Source: Oncorhynchus masou masou
Lineage: Eukaryota > Chordata > Actinopteri > Salmoniformes > Salmonidae
DNA length: 64,000 bases
Reading direction: 5' to 3'
Assembly (NCBI RefSeq): GCF_036934945.1
Contig: NC_088224.1
Location: 17,689,759-17,753,758, forward strand
In this document: positions 44,718 to 52,932 of the stretch, one piece after another
Position numbering within the stretch: the stretch's first letter is position 1
How the letters are laid out: each line of letters begins with the position of its first letter
Notes under the pieces: generated by a model
What the model was told of the DNA's origin: nothing
Database searches by the model: none
Seen by the model: only the letters and a program-made list of their open reading frames with translations
Translations under genes and position numbers: made by a program

Positions 44718-44994
44718 GGTTTGTTCTCAGATTACACAGACAGAGCAAGGCCAGCAGCAATTCAACCAGTTTACTGACGGACAGGTAAGAGGAACATCTC
44801 AGTGACCTCTCACTCCTGTCGCTCACTCACTCACATCCTTTACTCTCTCTCTTTCTCTCTCTCTCTCCTTACAGCAGTTGTATCAGATTCAGCAGGTGAT
44901 GCCGGCGGGACAGGACCTGAGCCAGCCGTTGTTCATCCAGTCCACCAATCAGACGGCTGATGGACAGGTCACCACACAGGTCAGCACAGACTGA
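32032..44994 (+). CDS. nfyc: NFYC gene, coding span (10 exons)
   Basis: Nuclear transcription factor Y subunit gamma. It pairs with NF-YB through a histone fold, and the dimer recruits NF-YA to bind CCAAT boxes in promoters. Ten coding exons sum to about 347 residues, near the ~335 of the common mammalian form. Residues 1-33 are the N-terminal tail ([18 protein letters not shown]). Residues about 34-121 are the HAP5/CBF-D-like fold ([56 protein letters not shown]). Residues 128-347 are the glutamine-rich activation region. All junctions are phase 0. The start is the ATG at 32032; an upstream in-frame GTG is only acceptor sequence. Non-coding exon 1 was not located with confidence. Whether this is one of two salmonid duplicates cannot be told from this window. 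Confidence 0.95.
32151..32221. repeat. (CA)n microsatellite in NFYC intron 2
   Basis: About 35 CA units begin 20 bp after the exon 2 donor, inside a 199-bp intron. Confidence 0.97.
32330..32401 (+). CDS. nfyc: NFYC exon 3 (histone fold helix 1)
   Basis: The 72-bp exon encodes [20 protein letters not shown] then EDVK (residues 34-57). Acceptor is TCTGTTTCAG, donor GTAGGA. It contains the first helix of the histone fold. Confidence 0.95.
32602..32705. repeat. Dispersed salmonid repeat fragment
   Basis: GTGTAGCGAAATGCTTGTTTC and CAACAGTGCAGTAATATCTA are words of a very common salmonid repeat. Family and strand are uncertain. Confidence 0.45.
32815..34150. repeat. Possible foldback element in NFYC intron 3
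   Basis: The left end CTTGCATGCAATTTTAGTTG (near 32833-32852) is complementary, with one mismatch, to CAACTAAAATTGCATGAAAG near 34114-34134. Related GTTGCTTC/CATGTAAC words flank both. About 1.3 kb lies between, including another repeat at 33490-33725. Decayed termini and no clear target duplication limit certainty. Confidence 0.4.
33490..33725. repeat. Dispersed repeat with GTAAC/GTTAC ends
   Basis: It runs from TGTAACAGTATAGCTTCCGT to CCATTTCACATTGGTTACA. It carries CCTGGGCTCAAACCAGGGAC, which on the minus strand resembles a tRNA B-box stem. I recognise it as a frequent salmonid intronic repeat but cannot assign a class. Confidence 0.5.
34462..34575 (+). CDS. nfyc: NFYC exon 4 (histone fold helix 2)
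   Basis: The 114-bp exon encodes [38 protein letters not shown] (residues 58-95). Acceptor is TCTCCATAG, donor GTCAGT. This is the long central helix that dimerises with NF-YB. Confidence 0.95.
35196..35600. repeat. Tc1-like transposon fragment in NFYC intron 4
   Basis: It begins CAGAGCCTTCAAAAAGTATT, a Tc1 terminal-repeat type, and continues through TTTTGTTGTGTTACAAAGTG. It then has reverse-oriented remnants of transposase-like text (GCTAGACAGCCATTTTTAAG, TCTAGGCCACTCAGAAATGT). The other terminus and most of the gene are gone. Confidence 0.6.
35601..36790. other. NFYC intron 4, AT-rich, nothing identified
   Basis: Runs of GCTAGCTAGC and TTAGCTGGCTAA words, a short (TA)n near 35938-35958 and no coding potential. 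Confidence 0.4.
36800..37840. repeat. ~1-kb dispersed salmonid repeat
   Basis: It starts near the palindrome ATCCCGGATCCGGGAT (36816-36831), runs through GCATAACGCAACGTTAACG, and ends near GCGCCCCCATAGCATCAAGAGGTTAA. I recognise it as a high-copy, non-coding repeat of salmonid genomes, probably a non-autonomous DNA element. Frames inside (37173-37743) have no known domain. Confidence 0.6.
38867..38962 (+). CDS. nfyc: NFYC exon 5 (histone fold helix 3 and C-helix)
   Basis: The 96-bp exon encodes [32 protein letters not shown] (residues 96-127). Acceptor is GTGTTACAG, donor GTAGTG. It completes the histone fold; the DFLIDIVPR end lies by the NF-YA contact surface in known structures. Reading through the donor into the intron gives a false extension over the miR-30e hairpin. 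Confidence 0.95.
39036..39127 (+). ncRNA. mir30e: mir-30e precursor hairpin
   Basis: A 92-nt stem-loop. The 5p arm is at 39052-39073 (begins UGUAAACAUCCUUGACUGGA, miR-30 seed GUAAACA). The 3p arm is at 39095-39116 (CUUUCAGUCGGAUGUUUGCA, ending GC). The lower stem GGCAGCC...GACGCTG pairs with CAGCGTC...GGCTGCC. CUUGACUGG in the 5p arm distinguishes miR-30e from miR-30a (CUCGACUGG). The 3p arm has G where mammalian miR-30e has A. It lies in NFYC intron 5 in sense orientation, as in other vertebrates, so it is probably processed from the NFYC transcript. It represses mRNAs through Argonaute complexes. Confidence 0.95.
39338..39425 (+). ncRNA. mir30c: mir-30c precursor hairpin
   Basis: The 5p arm is at 39353-39375 (begins UGUAAACAUCCUACACUCUC, ending AGC, as miR-30c). 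The 3p arm is at 39391-39412 (CUGGGAGAGGGGUGUUUACG). The loop is UGUGACAUCAUCGAG. Stem pairing is good from GGUGUAAACA against UGUUUACGC outwards to GGCCAG/UCUGG. It lies 301 bp after mir-30e on the same strand and corresponds by position to MIR30C1 in NFYC of mammals, where the pair is about 3 kb apart. Confidence 0.95.
39891..40016. repeat. Palindromic salmonid repeat, complete hairpin
   Basis: The left arm, TACCCTATTCCCTATGTAGT GCACTACTTTTGACCAG, is mirrored by CTGGTCAAAAGCAGTGCACT ... GGGAATATGGTGCCATTTGG. The two arms are around 50 bp each, with a GGGCCCATAGGG-centred loop. It is the best preserved of six related copies in the window. Confidence 0.85.
40251..40409 (+). CDS. nfyc: NFYC exon 6 (Gln-rich activation region)
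   Basis: The 159-bp exon encodes 53 residues starting [20 protein letters not shown] and ending [10 protein letters not shown] (128-180). Acceptor is TGTGTACAG, donor GTAAAC. Gln-rich text matches the family activation region. Confidence 0.94.
40463..40703. repeat. 20/18-bp CA-rich minisatellite in NFYC intron 6
   Basis: The unit ACACACACGCACCACACCAG is repeated about 12 times, with some 18-bp versions lacking one AC. It lies 53 bp beyond the exon 6 donor. Confidence 0.95.
41096..41180. repeat. Palindromic salmonid repeat, partial
   Basis: CACCCTATTCCCTATTCAGT ... TTTTGACCAGGGCCCATAGG ... AGGGTGCCATTTGGGATGCA. The middle of the right arm is deleted. Confidence 0.75.
41667..41706. repeat. 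(TG)n microsatellite
   Basis: About 20 TG units in NFYC intron 6. Confidence 0.95.
41990..42364. repeat. TG-rich minisatellite upstream of NFYC exon 7
   Basis: About nine units of TGATCTGATGACCGGTGTCT GACTGTGTGTG, with variable TG lengths and A/C variants (ACAGG/ACCGG). Confidence 0.9.
42450..42521 (+). CDS. nfyc: NFYC exon 7
   Basis: The 72-bp exon encodes [24 protein letters not shown] (residues 181-204). Acceptor is CCCCCTTCAG, donor GTAAAC followed by a C-run. This segment has no counterpart in the common human isoform as I recall it, so it may be an optional exon; it keeps the frame either way. Confidence 0.85.
42801..43475. repeat. 30-bp minisatellite in NFYC intron 7
   Basis: The unit CTCATTAGGGACGTTAGTCA GATTAGCTGT is repeated about 22 times. 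Some late copies are expanded by GATCA or GACCA. Confidence 0.97.
43476..43690. repeat. 31-bp derived minisatellite
   Basis: Seven units of GGCTGGTTTATTAGGGACGT TAGATCTGATC abut the 30-bp array and share TTAGGGACGTTAG with it, so one array evolved from the other. Confidence 0.95.
43797..43949 (+). CDS. nfyc: NFYC exon 8
   Basis: The 153-bp exon encodes 51 residues: [20 protein letters not shown] ... [21 protein letters not shown] (205-255). Acceptor is CTCCACCCTGAAG, donor GTAAGA. Homology to TPVTMQVGEGQQVQIVQ fixes the frame. Confidence 0.92.
44225..44329 (+). CDS. nfyc: NFYC exon 9
   Basis: The 105-bp exon encodes [35 protein letters not shown] (256-290). Acceptor is GTGTGCAG. The donor is GTACAG at 44330, with a second GT (GTACTG) 6 bp later that would add Val-Gln. 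Family sequence ending QQ before ITQTE favours the first. Confidence 0.92.
44631..44718. repeat. (TC)n microsatellite before NFYC exon 10
   Basis: Over 80 bp of CT repeat with some TCTG units. It supplies an extended pyrimidine tract for the exon 10 acceptor 12 bp downstream. Confidence 0.95.
44731..44784 (+). CDS. nfyc: NFYC exon 10
   Basis: The 54-bp exon encodes [18 protein letters not shown] (291-308). Acceptor is TTGTTCTCAG, donor GTAAGA. The next intron is only 90 bp. Confidence 0.94.
44875..44994 (+). CDS. nfyc: NFYC exon 11, C terminus and stop
   Basis: It encodes [39 protein letters not shown] and TGA at 44992-44994. The acceptor is ACAGCAG, a NAGNAG pair, so splicing 3 bp later would omit the first Gln. 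The C terminus matches the family (LYQIQQV, PAGQDL, FIQS). Confidence 0.94.
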   Translation, partial: QLYQIQQVMPAGQDLSQPLFIQSTNQTADGQVTTQVSTD

Positions 44995-45098
44995 GGCTCT
45001 GGAAGCATCCTCCTGACCACCAAACCATTGACCACACCACCTGCTACCATCCATAAGGACAACACTGGCTCAAACGCCAAGGGACCTCCTAGGAGGCG

Positions 45099-45150
45099 TC
45101 CAAAATGGTCAAAAGTAGAGCCCATTATAGGGTGCCATTTGGGATGTACT
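45099..45150. repeat. Palindromic salmonid repeat, right arm only
   Basis: GGTCAAAAGTAGAGCCCATT ATAGGGTGCCATTTGGGATG. Only the distal arm is retained, just after the NFYC stop. Confidence 0.7.
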
Positions 45151-45548
45151 CTTACTCTCATTCAATACACTGGTCTATGACATGATACCGGTACTTAAAA
45201 GGAACTGTCTGGCAACAACAGTTCTTAATTCAGTATACTGGGTCAGATACCAAAGGGACTGCTCTACAACTCCCTCTCATTCCCATTTAATATCGTCTCT
45301 CTCTGCCTCTGTTAGTTCCTCCAGGCACCCACTCTCACCTGATACGTTCCCCAAAAAAGCCCCCATTCATGAGAGCTACACACAGGGTATCCAAACACTG
45401 AATCCTCCAGGACTCAACTCTCCTCCGTTTTAGTGACCAGCTGTTCATCCTCAATGTCTGTAAAACCTTTATGTACAAATCTCCTCTGTATATTCTCTGT
45501 CTCTCTGTGAAGTACACCATATGGGTGGCTCTTGGGTTCTCTATGGGG

Positions 45549-45664
45549 ACGTCCCAAATGCCTCCCTATTCCCTATACAATGCACTCATTTTGACCACGG
45601 TCTAAAGGGTTTTGGTCAAAAGTAGTTTTCTATATAGGGAATAGAATGCTTTGGGATGCATCCG
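45549..45664. repeat. Palindromic salmonid repeat in NFYC 3' UTR
   Basis: The two-armed copy runs from GTCCCAAATGCCTCCCTATT CCCTATACAATGCAC to GGTCAAAAGTAGTTTTCTAT ATAGGGAATAG ... TTTGGGATGCATCC. It could fold as a long hairpin in the transcript. Confidence 0.75.
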
Positions 45665-45795
45665 ATGGAAGGCTTGGCCCTTGTTTTGTCTACAAGCCAA
45701 GATAACATAAATCCTTTGTTTGTAATGTTTTTATGTGTAGACGTTTCAAATAATAATCTATAAAGCCATACTCTTACCTAACCCATTTATTTCAC

Positions 45796-45801
45796 AATAA
45801 A
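45796..45801 (+). promoter_or_regulatory. Candidate proximal poly(A) signal (AATAAA)
   Basis: AATAAA in TTCACAATAAATCATTG, about 800 bp past the stop codon. Confidence 0.45.
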
Positions 45802-45935
45802 TCATTGTCAATTGTACGAGACCAGCCATGATAGGTCAATTAAGTTATGTTAGTTTCTGGCAGGTTTTTCACATTGACGAGTCATTGCCATCGATGAAAG
45901 GGCTTCTAACTGTATGATTGAGTTTTGTATGTATG

Positions 45936-45939
<4 letters not shown>

Positions 45940-46000
<61 letters not shown>
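45940..46000. repeat. (TG)n microsatellite
   Basis: About 30 TG units within the probable NFYC 3' UTR. Confidence 0.97.
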
Positions 46001-46002
<2 letters not shown>

Positions 46003-46535
46003 ATTCAATATTGTGCAGTTACTGCAGTATACTTTCCCTATGGCCCAGTGATCCTATTCACCTCTTCAGTGCCCCCTCTTCTCTATTTCCTCTTCTATTC
46101 CCCTCTCCGTCTCTCCATTAATTTCCACTGATCACTCTATCATTGTTAGAGCAGGGAGAGGTTAGGCCTTTCTGTCTCTATGCAGTCTCTTCTTTCTCCA
46201 CTTCTCTATATTTCTCTCCCTTTACTGTTTCCTGTATCCAGAGAGGTTTGTGGTTCTCCTGCCTGCTCTGAGGAAGCCTAATGTATAAAAACAACTCCAC
46301 TGGAAGAAAGGCCTCTTTTTATAAACTCTTATTTTGAAATCCTGTTGTAACTTGTCAATGTTAATTTGTTTTTATGATCACCCCTCTCCCTCCTCCCCTT
46401 TCTTATTTAGAAAGTTGAATTGTTATCATTGCTGTTCTTATTATTGTCGATTTGCATGTAGTTTAAACTGCCAGCATGATATGCAATAGATGGGTAGACA
46501 TTCTATTTTGTAAGCAAACTTTGGGTTTGTGAGAA

Positions 46536-46552
46536 AATAAAATGCAAATAAA
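46536..46552 (+). promoter_or_regulatory. Candidate distal poly(A) signals (two AATAAA)
   Basis: AATAAA at 46536-46541 and 46547-46552 in GAAAATAAAATGCAAATAAA. The following DNA changes to repeat-rich intergenic text, consistent with the gene end near 46570. Confidence 0.55.
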
Positions 46553-46570
46553 AAACATTACATGCAATCT

Positions 46571-47390
46571 TTATTCAACAGAAGTTTTTCTGCATTTTTC
46601 CCCCAACAGTATTGTTGTGATGTGTGCATAAAAAAAAGATTATGTAAGAGGATTTAAATCTATTCATAAACTATTGGTAACCACTGTGTAGTACAACAGG
46701 CACTGATCTTCAGCAAAGCAATTTTGCATACCGTATAGCCATTTTGGGTACTTCAGATAATTAGACACCTGTGATAATGTACAGATTTCTGTGCGGCCTT
46801 ATCACATAGAACATATCAAATAATTAAATAAGATCATTTTAAAATAACAATAAAATAACAAAGCTTTAAAATATTATCCTAAATATAAACCATCAATGGA
46901 ATGGCATCAAATGCATGGAAACCATGTGTTTGATACCATTCTGCTCCAGCCATTGCACATCTATTTGACTGAAGTCAATAATTGTAAGAGTTGCAGAGTT
47001 AATTGAAAATAATGCCATTGTTGATAATTTTTTCATACATTTTGGTATTTTCTCCTGAACCATATGGTATATCCACTAGAAACTCATTTGCAACTCATGG
47101 ACACAGATTTAAAAAATGAATACTATATTAATATATTTTACTAATGTTGCCATAGGTTATCTGTTTATTACCAAAATTACAGAATATTCTGGTCATTTTG
47201 GTAGATTACCAGTAGTTTAGCAACCCTAAGTGTAAGTTCTCTATGGCCACACAGTAGGTGTCTTAAGTTTTCACCCTCTTGAATTTCTTCACATTTTTAT
47301 TGTTACAAAGTATAAAAATACTTATGATACCCAAAATGTATAGATTACAACACCTTGATTTATTGCCCCACATAGGTTTATAACACGTTT
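46571..47390. other. Intergenic AT-rich DNA
   Basis: No gene or RNA signature. TATTACCAAAATTACAGAAT-type text is similar to dispersed repeat near 36000-36060. Confidence 0.4.
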
Positions 47391-47394
47391 GCAC

Positions 47395-48840
47395 TGAACA
47401 CAAATATAAATGCAACATGCACCAATTTCAAAGATTTTACTGAGTTACAGTTTACATAAGAAAATCAGGCAATTGAAATAACTTATCTATGGATTTCACA
47501 AGACTGGGAATACAGTTATACATCTGTTAATCACAGATACCTTAAAAAAACAACTGGTGTGACCACGATTTGCCTCATGCATGAGGACACATCTCCTTCT
47601 CATAGAGTTGATCAGGCTGTTGACTATGGCCTGTGGAATGTTGTCCCACTCCTCTTCAATGGCTGTGCGAAGTTGCTGGATTTTGGCAGGAACTGGAACA
47701 CACTCGTACACGTTGATCCAGAGCATCCCGAACATGCTCAATGGGTCACATGTCTGGTGAGTATGCAGGCCATGGAAGAACTGGAACATTTTCAACTTCC
47801 TGGAATTGTGTACAAATCCTTGTGACATGGGGACGTGCATTATCATTCTGAAACATGAGGTGATGGCGGCGGATTAATGGCCTAAGGATCTTGTCACAGC
47901 ATGTCTGTGCATTCAAATTACCATTGATAAAATGCAATTGTGTTCATTGTCTGTATCTTATGCCTGCCCATACCATAACCCCACCACCACCATAGGGCAA
48001 TCTGTTCACAACATTGACATCAGTAAACTGCTCGCCCACTCAATGCCATGCGCGATGTACAGTTGAAATCGGGGTTCATCCGCGAAGGGCACACTTCTCC
48101 AGTATGCCAGTGGCCATCGAAGGTGAACATTTGCCCACTGAAGTTGGGTACATCGGCGGAACTGCAGTCAGGTCAAGACCCTGGTGTGGACGACGAGCAT
48201 GCAGATGAGGTTCCCTGAGACGGTTTCTGACAGTTTGTGCAGAAATTCTTCAGTTTTGCAAACCCACAGGTTCATCAGCTGTCTGGGTGGCTGGTCTCAG
48301 ATGATCCCGCAGGTGAAGAAGCTGGATGTGGAGGTCCTGGGCTGGTGTGGTTACACGTGGTCTTCGGTTTTGAGGCTGGTTGGACGTTTTGCCAAATTCT
48401 CTAAAATGACATTGGAGGCTGCTTATGGTAGAGTAATTAACATTAAATGATCTGGCACCAGCTCTGCTGGACATACTGCAGTCAGCATGTCAATTGCAAA
48501 CTCCCTCAAAACTTGAGACATCTGTAGCATTGTGTTGGGTGACAAAATTTTAGAGTGGCCTTTTTTGTCCCCTGCACTAGGTGCACCTGTGTAATGATCA
48601 TGCTGTTTAATCAGCTTCTTGATATGCCACGCCTGTCAGGTGGATGGATTATCTTGGCAAAGGTGAAATGCTCATTAACAGGGATGTAAACAAATTTGTA
48701 CACAACATTTGAGAGAAAAGCATTTTTTTGTGCGTCTGAATAATGCCTGGGATCTTGTATTTCAGCTCATAAAACATGGGACCAGCACTTTACATTTTGC
48801 TTCTACATTTTCATAACAAACACATTTTTGCAGTGCACTG
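47395..48840 (-). mobile_element. Tc1-like transposon, decayed
   Basis: The left terminus near GCACTGAACACAAATATAAA TGCAACATG is followed by a minus-strand transposase relic. Frame 48474-48250 is the DNA-binding part (NYSTISSLQCHFREFGKTSN, RRPRVTTPAQDLHIQLL). Frame 47937-47746 is part of the DDE core (LMFQNDNARPHVTRICTQF, PWPAYSPDM). Right-end text includes TGATTAAACAGC (complement of 48605-48616). Stops and shifts make it inactive. Confidence 0.8.
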
Positions 48841-49500
48841 CAGTAGTATTTTAGGGCAAAATCCATTTATCTAAGTTCCACCCCTAGGGTCCCATACTTC
48901 AAGATCAGAACAATGTAGATCCTACTGTTTTTTCTCTCACTTCTCTACTTCTGGAATGGGCTGTTCATTGTGAAAGGGCAAGCGGGCAACAATGGAATCA
49001 CGAGTTGGTTGGTTGGCTGGAGACGGCTCAGCCCTTTAGAGATCAGACAGCATTCCTTTTCCGACCTAAATCTTAAAAGGAAAAGAGGTAATTACGCTGG
49101 GACAGAAGATTAGGGAGACACATAGTTCCCTCACACCTCGAGGAATTGGTTTTGTCACACAGGCCAAAACTGCAACTTGTCAACAAAAAAGGTGATAATA
49201 TATTACAGATATTTCCCTATAAGAATCAGTTATTATTACTAAGACCAGGAGTTTTCTCAGGAATATCACTTGGCCCAACCAGGCCCTATCTATGTAATGT
49301 ATAAGTAGGGCCAGGAGTTATTCCTGTCTGCATGACTGACCATGAAAAACTCCTGGTTCCACTTATTACTAACCTTTTCCCCAGGTGGGCCGGCGAGTCT
49401 AATTTATAGCTAATGGAAAGATTTACCCAGCCCTATCTTTGTGGGTGGGTATTTAAAATCTGTCTTGTTTAATAACAGGGCTCGGTCTATGTTTGTCAAT
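48841..49500. other. Intergenic, nothing identified
   Basis: No coding potential. Partial inverted words AACTCCTGG/CCAGGAGTT at 49245-49355. Confidence 0.4.
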
Positions 49501-49880
49501 CAGGCTTTGAAGGGGCTAGGCTTTCTTTGGTTGGGTCAGTGAGGGTTTTAAGGGGCTAGGCTTTCTTTGGTTGGGTCAGTGAGGGTTTTAAGGGGCTAGG
49601 CTTTCTTTGGTTGGGTCAGTGAGGGTTTTAAGGGGCTAGGCTTTCTTTGGTTGGGTCAGTGAGGGTTTTAAGGGGCTAGGCTTTCTTTGGTTGGGTCAGT
49701 GAGGGTTTTAAGGGGCTAGGCCTTCTTTGGTTGGATCAGTGAGGCTCTGAAGGGGCTAGTCCTTCTTTGGTTGGGTCAGTGAGGCTCTGAAGAGGCTAGT
49801 CCTTCTTTGGTTGGGTCAGTGAGAGTTTTAAGGGGCTCGGCCTTCTTTGGCTGGGTCAGTGAGAGTTTTAAGGCTGGACA
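49501..49880. repeat. 40-bp minisatellite, nine copies
   Basis: The unit TTGGGTCAGTGAGGGTTTTA AGGGGCTAGGCTTTCTTTGG. The first five copies are identical and later ones diverge (GGCTCTGA, GGCCTTC). Confidence 0.96.
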
Positions 49881-50179
49881 CAGTTTAGGTTGGACACAGG
49901 TAAACAGTGACACTATTCTGGTCTGTAAGCCTACTGGTGGATTGGGATGCGTTCCTGCACTAATCGACTTAATTGCTGAACAATAACTGCATTAATGAGT
50001 ACAGACTCATGCTCACCTCCGTCTAACAAGGGGCAATGAGGACTGCGAGAAATGTTTGAGCTTAAGTCAAGCGTGAATAGGATTGTCCAGCGCTATTTTT
50101 CTTTGCTGCCCCGTCCTCTTGAATCAAGGGAACCTCCGAGAGATGAATTAGGGCTGACTGCCCTGGCTCCACATTGGGG

Positions 50180-50308
50180 CTAAATCCTAAATGGCACCCT
50201 ATTCCCTAACTAGTGCACTACTTTTGACCAGGGCCCATAGTGCTCCCATGGTTCTCTGGTCAGAAGTTGTGTCCTATATAGGGAAGAGGATGCCATTTGG
50301 AACGCACA
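50180..50308. repeat. Palindromic salmonid repeat, two arms
   Basis: AAATGGCACCCTATTCCCTA ... GCACTACTTTTGACCAGGGC ... CTCTGGTCAGAAGTTGTGTC ... ATGCCATTTGG. A diverged, complete hairpin copy. Confidence 0.8.
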
Positions 50309-50608
50309 CTGTAACTTGTGATATCGCCGCCACACCAGCTCCTCTTACCAAGTTAACCACACAGATCGTATTAAGACGAGTTGAATTTAAGTTAGATGGG
50401 TTCTGGATCATAATGTGCTCGATGGTATTTATTTTCCTTGAGGTGTGGGAGATCTGTGAGGTGATGGAGCTCATTCTGTGGTTATCCAGAGCTCAGGCTT
50501 CACAGTTACAAGGCAGAAGGTCAGGGGTCAATCCATGATTAACCAACCAGGATTCAGTATGTAGCAGTCTAGTATGGACATCATGTAAATACTTGATGTA
50601 CATACATC

Positions 50609-50842
50609 GAGGGGATAATCTGATAATAGTTAGATTAAGCCCTGAATTATAATCTTAATCTAACTATTATCAGATATCCTGTGTGGCTCAGTCGGTAGAG
50701 CATGGCGCTTGCAACGCCAAGCGTCGTGGGTTCGATTCCCGCTGGGGCCACCCATATGTAAAAGTAGTGGCCCCAGCCGACTTGTAAGTCGCTTTGGACA
50801 AAAGCGTCTGCTAAATGGGATATATTATCAGATTATCCCCTC
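50609..50842. repeat. 76-bp hairpin element split by a SINE
   Basis: The left arm at 50609-50639 (GAGGGGATAATCTGATAATA G...TTAAG) has a 31-bp perfect complement. That complement is divided between 50654-50675 and 50834-50842, with a tRNA-derived SINE and an 11-bp duplicated target (TATTATCAGAT, 50665-50675 and 50823-50833) between. Removing the SINE and one duplication restores a perfect stem with a 14-bp loop. Confidence 0.9.
50676..50822 (+). mobile_element. tRNA-derived SINE
   Basis: The 147-bp element has a tRNA-like head: A box TGGCTCAGTCGGTAGAGC, anticodon-like loop in GCGCTTGCAACGC (TGC, Ala-like), B box GGGTTCGATTCCC. It is followed by the fish SINE tail GTCGCTTTGGACAAAAGCGT CTGCTAAATG. 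Flanked by an 11-bp target duplication. The tail and duplications show it is a SINE and not a tRNA gene. Confidence 0.88.
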
Positions 50843-52069
50843 AATTTGTTTCTAAGCAGTTTCTTCTGAAGACGACTTGGCCTGTTTGTAAATAGACAAA
50901 GCTGTGGATCTCTGGTCAAATCAGGAGCAAAAAGACTAGACATGATGCAAGTAACTATCTTTAATCTCTTTACGTGAAATACATAGAAAGATGGTACTAA
51001 ACTTGTCTAAAAAAAAGTCAAACATGGTCTGGGGGTGTCACTCTACAGATGGCAATTGTTTGGAGTCCAGAGTTTAAATTGGAGTTGTGACACCGACACA
51101 CACACACCTAGCTCGTGTGTGGTTAGGCCTGACTTTTTATAGTGCAGGGCTATCTAGGGACTGGCAGATATGCTAGGGGAGTGGAGGCAGTGATGTGAGA
51201 TTTGTTTTGGAACAACCAACCTTCCTCTCACCCTCTCCTGCAGGAAAAGGAAAGCAGAGTACTTCACACTGCCACAGCTGAGCCCTGCTTACTCATAGTT
51301 TATAAGAGGCAAGGGGTGGGGGGGTGGCAGGCAAGGTACAAAAACTCTTTTCACGAGTAATGAATGTGCTGGTAGTTAGCGAGGCCTCCACCCATCCGAC
51401 TGTATCCTCCCAATGCAGACAGACAGACTGTTCAGTTAGTATGTTCTTGTTTAAAACCATGTAATATCATGAATATAAATGTTACAACAGTGTATCACTG
51501 ATAGAATCTTGAGGTTCAAACCTGTCTGACATTTTCCATCTCTACGTGGATGTAGCCAGTTCAGACGTAGGTTAAATGATAGCAGCATCTCTTCAAAGAC
51601 TACTACCAAGTCTATCACAACATTAAGCAACAAACACAACAGCACAGACTGTATCAACAAATACATCTGTGTTTCCCACCGTCATTTTTCCTCTGATGTA
51701 TCCCATTAAGTGGAATCTGGGGTAGAAAGGAAACGCACGCAGATTAATGGAATAGAAAGAGGTGAAATAAAACCAAGCAATAGTGTGGTCTGCAGAGGAC
51801 ATTAAGTGGCGTAAGTAAAGCTCCAAGTTGCTCAGCCGATATAAAAGGTTGGTGGGGTCCGTCGGAGTGAGAGCGAGCAGAGCTCTGCACTGTGTACTGC
51901 TGATGTGGGGGTATTTTTAAGTTCCCATAGTTTCTCAGTGCGGCTGTCGACTCCTGGAGCTCAGCTAGGCTCTTTGGGGCGTGAGTGAATAGCGATCTGA
52001 GACCACAGTGAAACGGGATGGAGGAGAGGAGAGCACAACCATACCAGCCTGACGCCTGACGCCTGTCCC
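50843..52069. other. Intergenic, nothing identified
   Basis: No gene signature. Frames on the minus strand at 51451-52085 overlap the start of the 36-bp array and show no domain. Confidence 0.4.
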
Positions 52070-52610
52070 CTTTGACCCTGTACATTACACGTTGGCACCT
52101 GTCCCTTTTGACCCCTCACGTTACATGGTGTCACCTGTGCCCTCTGACTCTTTACATTACATGGTCTCCCCTGTCCCCTTTGACCCCTTACATTACATGG
52201 TGTCACCTGTGCCCTCTGACCCCTCACGTTACATGGTGTCACCTGTGCCCTCTGACCCCTTACGTTACATGGTGTCACCTGTGCCCTCTGACCCCTCACG
52301 TGACATGGTGTCACCTGTGCCCTCTGACCTCTCACGCTACATGGTGTCACCTGTGCCCTCTGACCCTTTACATTACATAGTGTCACCTGTGCCCTCTGAC
52401 CGCTTACATTACATGGTGTCACCTGTGCCCTCTGACCACTCACGTTACATGGTGTCACCTGTGCCCTCTGACCACTCACGTTACATGATGTCACCTGTGC
52501 CCTCTGACCCCTTACATTACATGGTGTCACCTGTGCCCTCTGACCACTCACGTGACATGGTGTCACCTGTGCCCTCTGACCCCTCACGTTACATGGTGTC
52601 TCCCAAAATA
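52070..52610. repeat. 36-bp minisatellite, about 15 copies
   Basis: The unit CTGTGCCCTCTGACCCCTCA CGTTACATGGTGTCAC, with CACG/TACA and ACCACT/ACCCCT variants. Open frames on both strands result from the 3n period. Confidence 0.96.
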
Positions 52611-52838
52611 ACTCCATCCTGATAAAGAAGACAAGAAGACAAGGAGTGTTTCTGATTGTGTGAGTGTTAGCTTGTAATACCAAAGTGGATAGTTGTGCAG
52701 TCTGTGGTATATGTGTGTTCACAGGTGCCTGTCTGTGTATTTGTGTTGCTTTCTCAAGTGTACAGTACTGGAGTGTGAGAGAAAGAGTCCGTGTGTGTTT
52801 GGGTGTGTATGAAGTGTGTAAATGTGTTCTTTAGTGCC

Positions 52839-52842
<4 letters not shown>

Positions 52843-52930
<88 letters not shown>
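52843..52930. repeat. (TG)n microsatellite
   Basis: About 40 TG units ending in GCGCGCGCGTGCACGAGCGA. Confidence 0.97.

Positions 52931-52932
<2 letters not shown>

Larger units (their letters stand above)
44995..46570 (+). other. nfyc: NFYC 3' UTR (probable)
   Basis: No further exon follows the stop. Two copies of the palindromic repeat (45099-45150, 45549-45664) and a (TG)n run (45940-46000) lie inside. The stretch CCACTGGAAGAAAGGCCTCT to TTTTTATGATCACCCC at about 46299-46385 looks like conserved terminal UTR. Candidate poly(A) signals are at 45796 and 46536/46547. Confidence 0.55.

Noticed and set aside
50680..50752. tRNA-Ala (TGC) gene
   Set aside because: The tRNA-like head is followed by a SINE tail and flanked by an 11-bp target duplication, and the acceptor stem pairs poorly.
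51961..52722. 253-residue repeated frame (CNVRGQRAQVTP type)
   Set aside because: Product of the 36-bp minisatellite; no start context, homologue or splice support.
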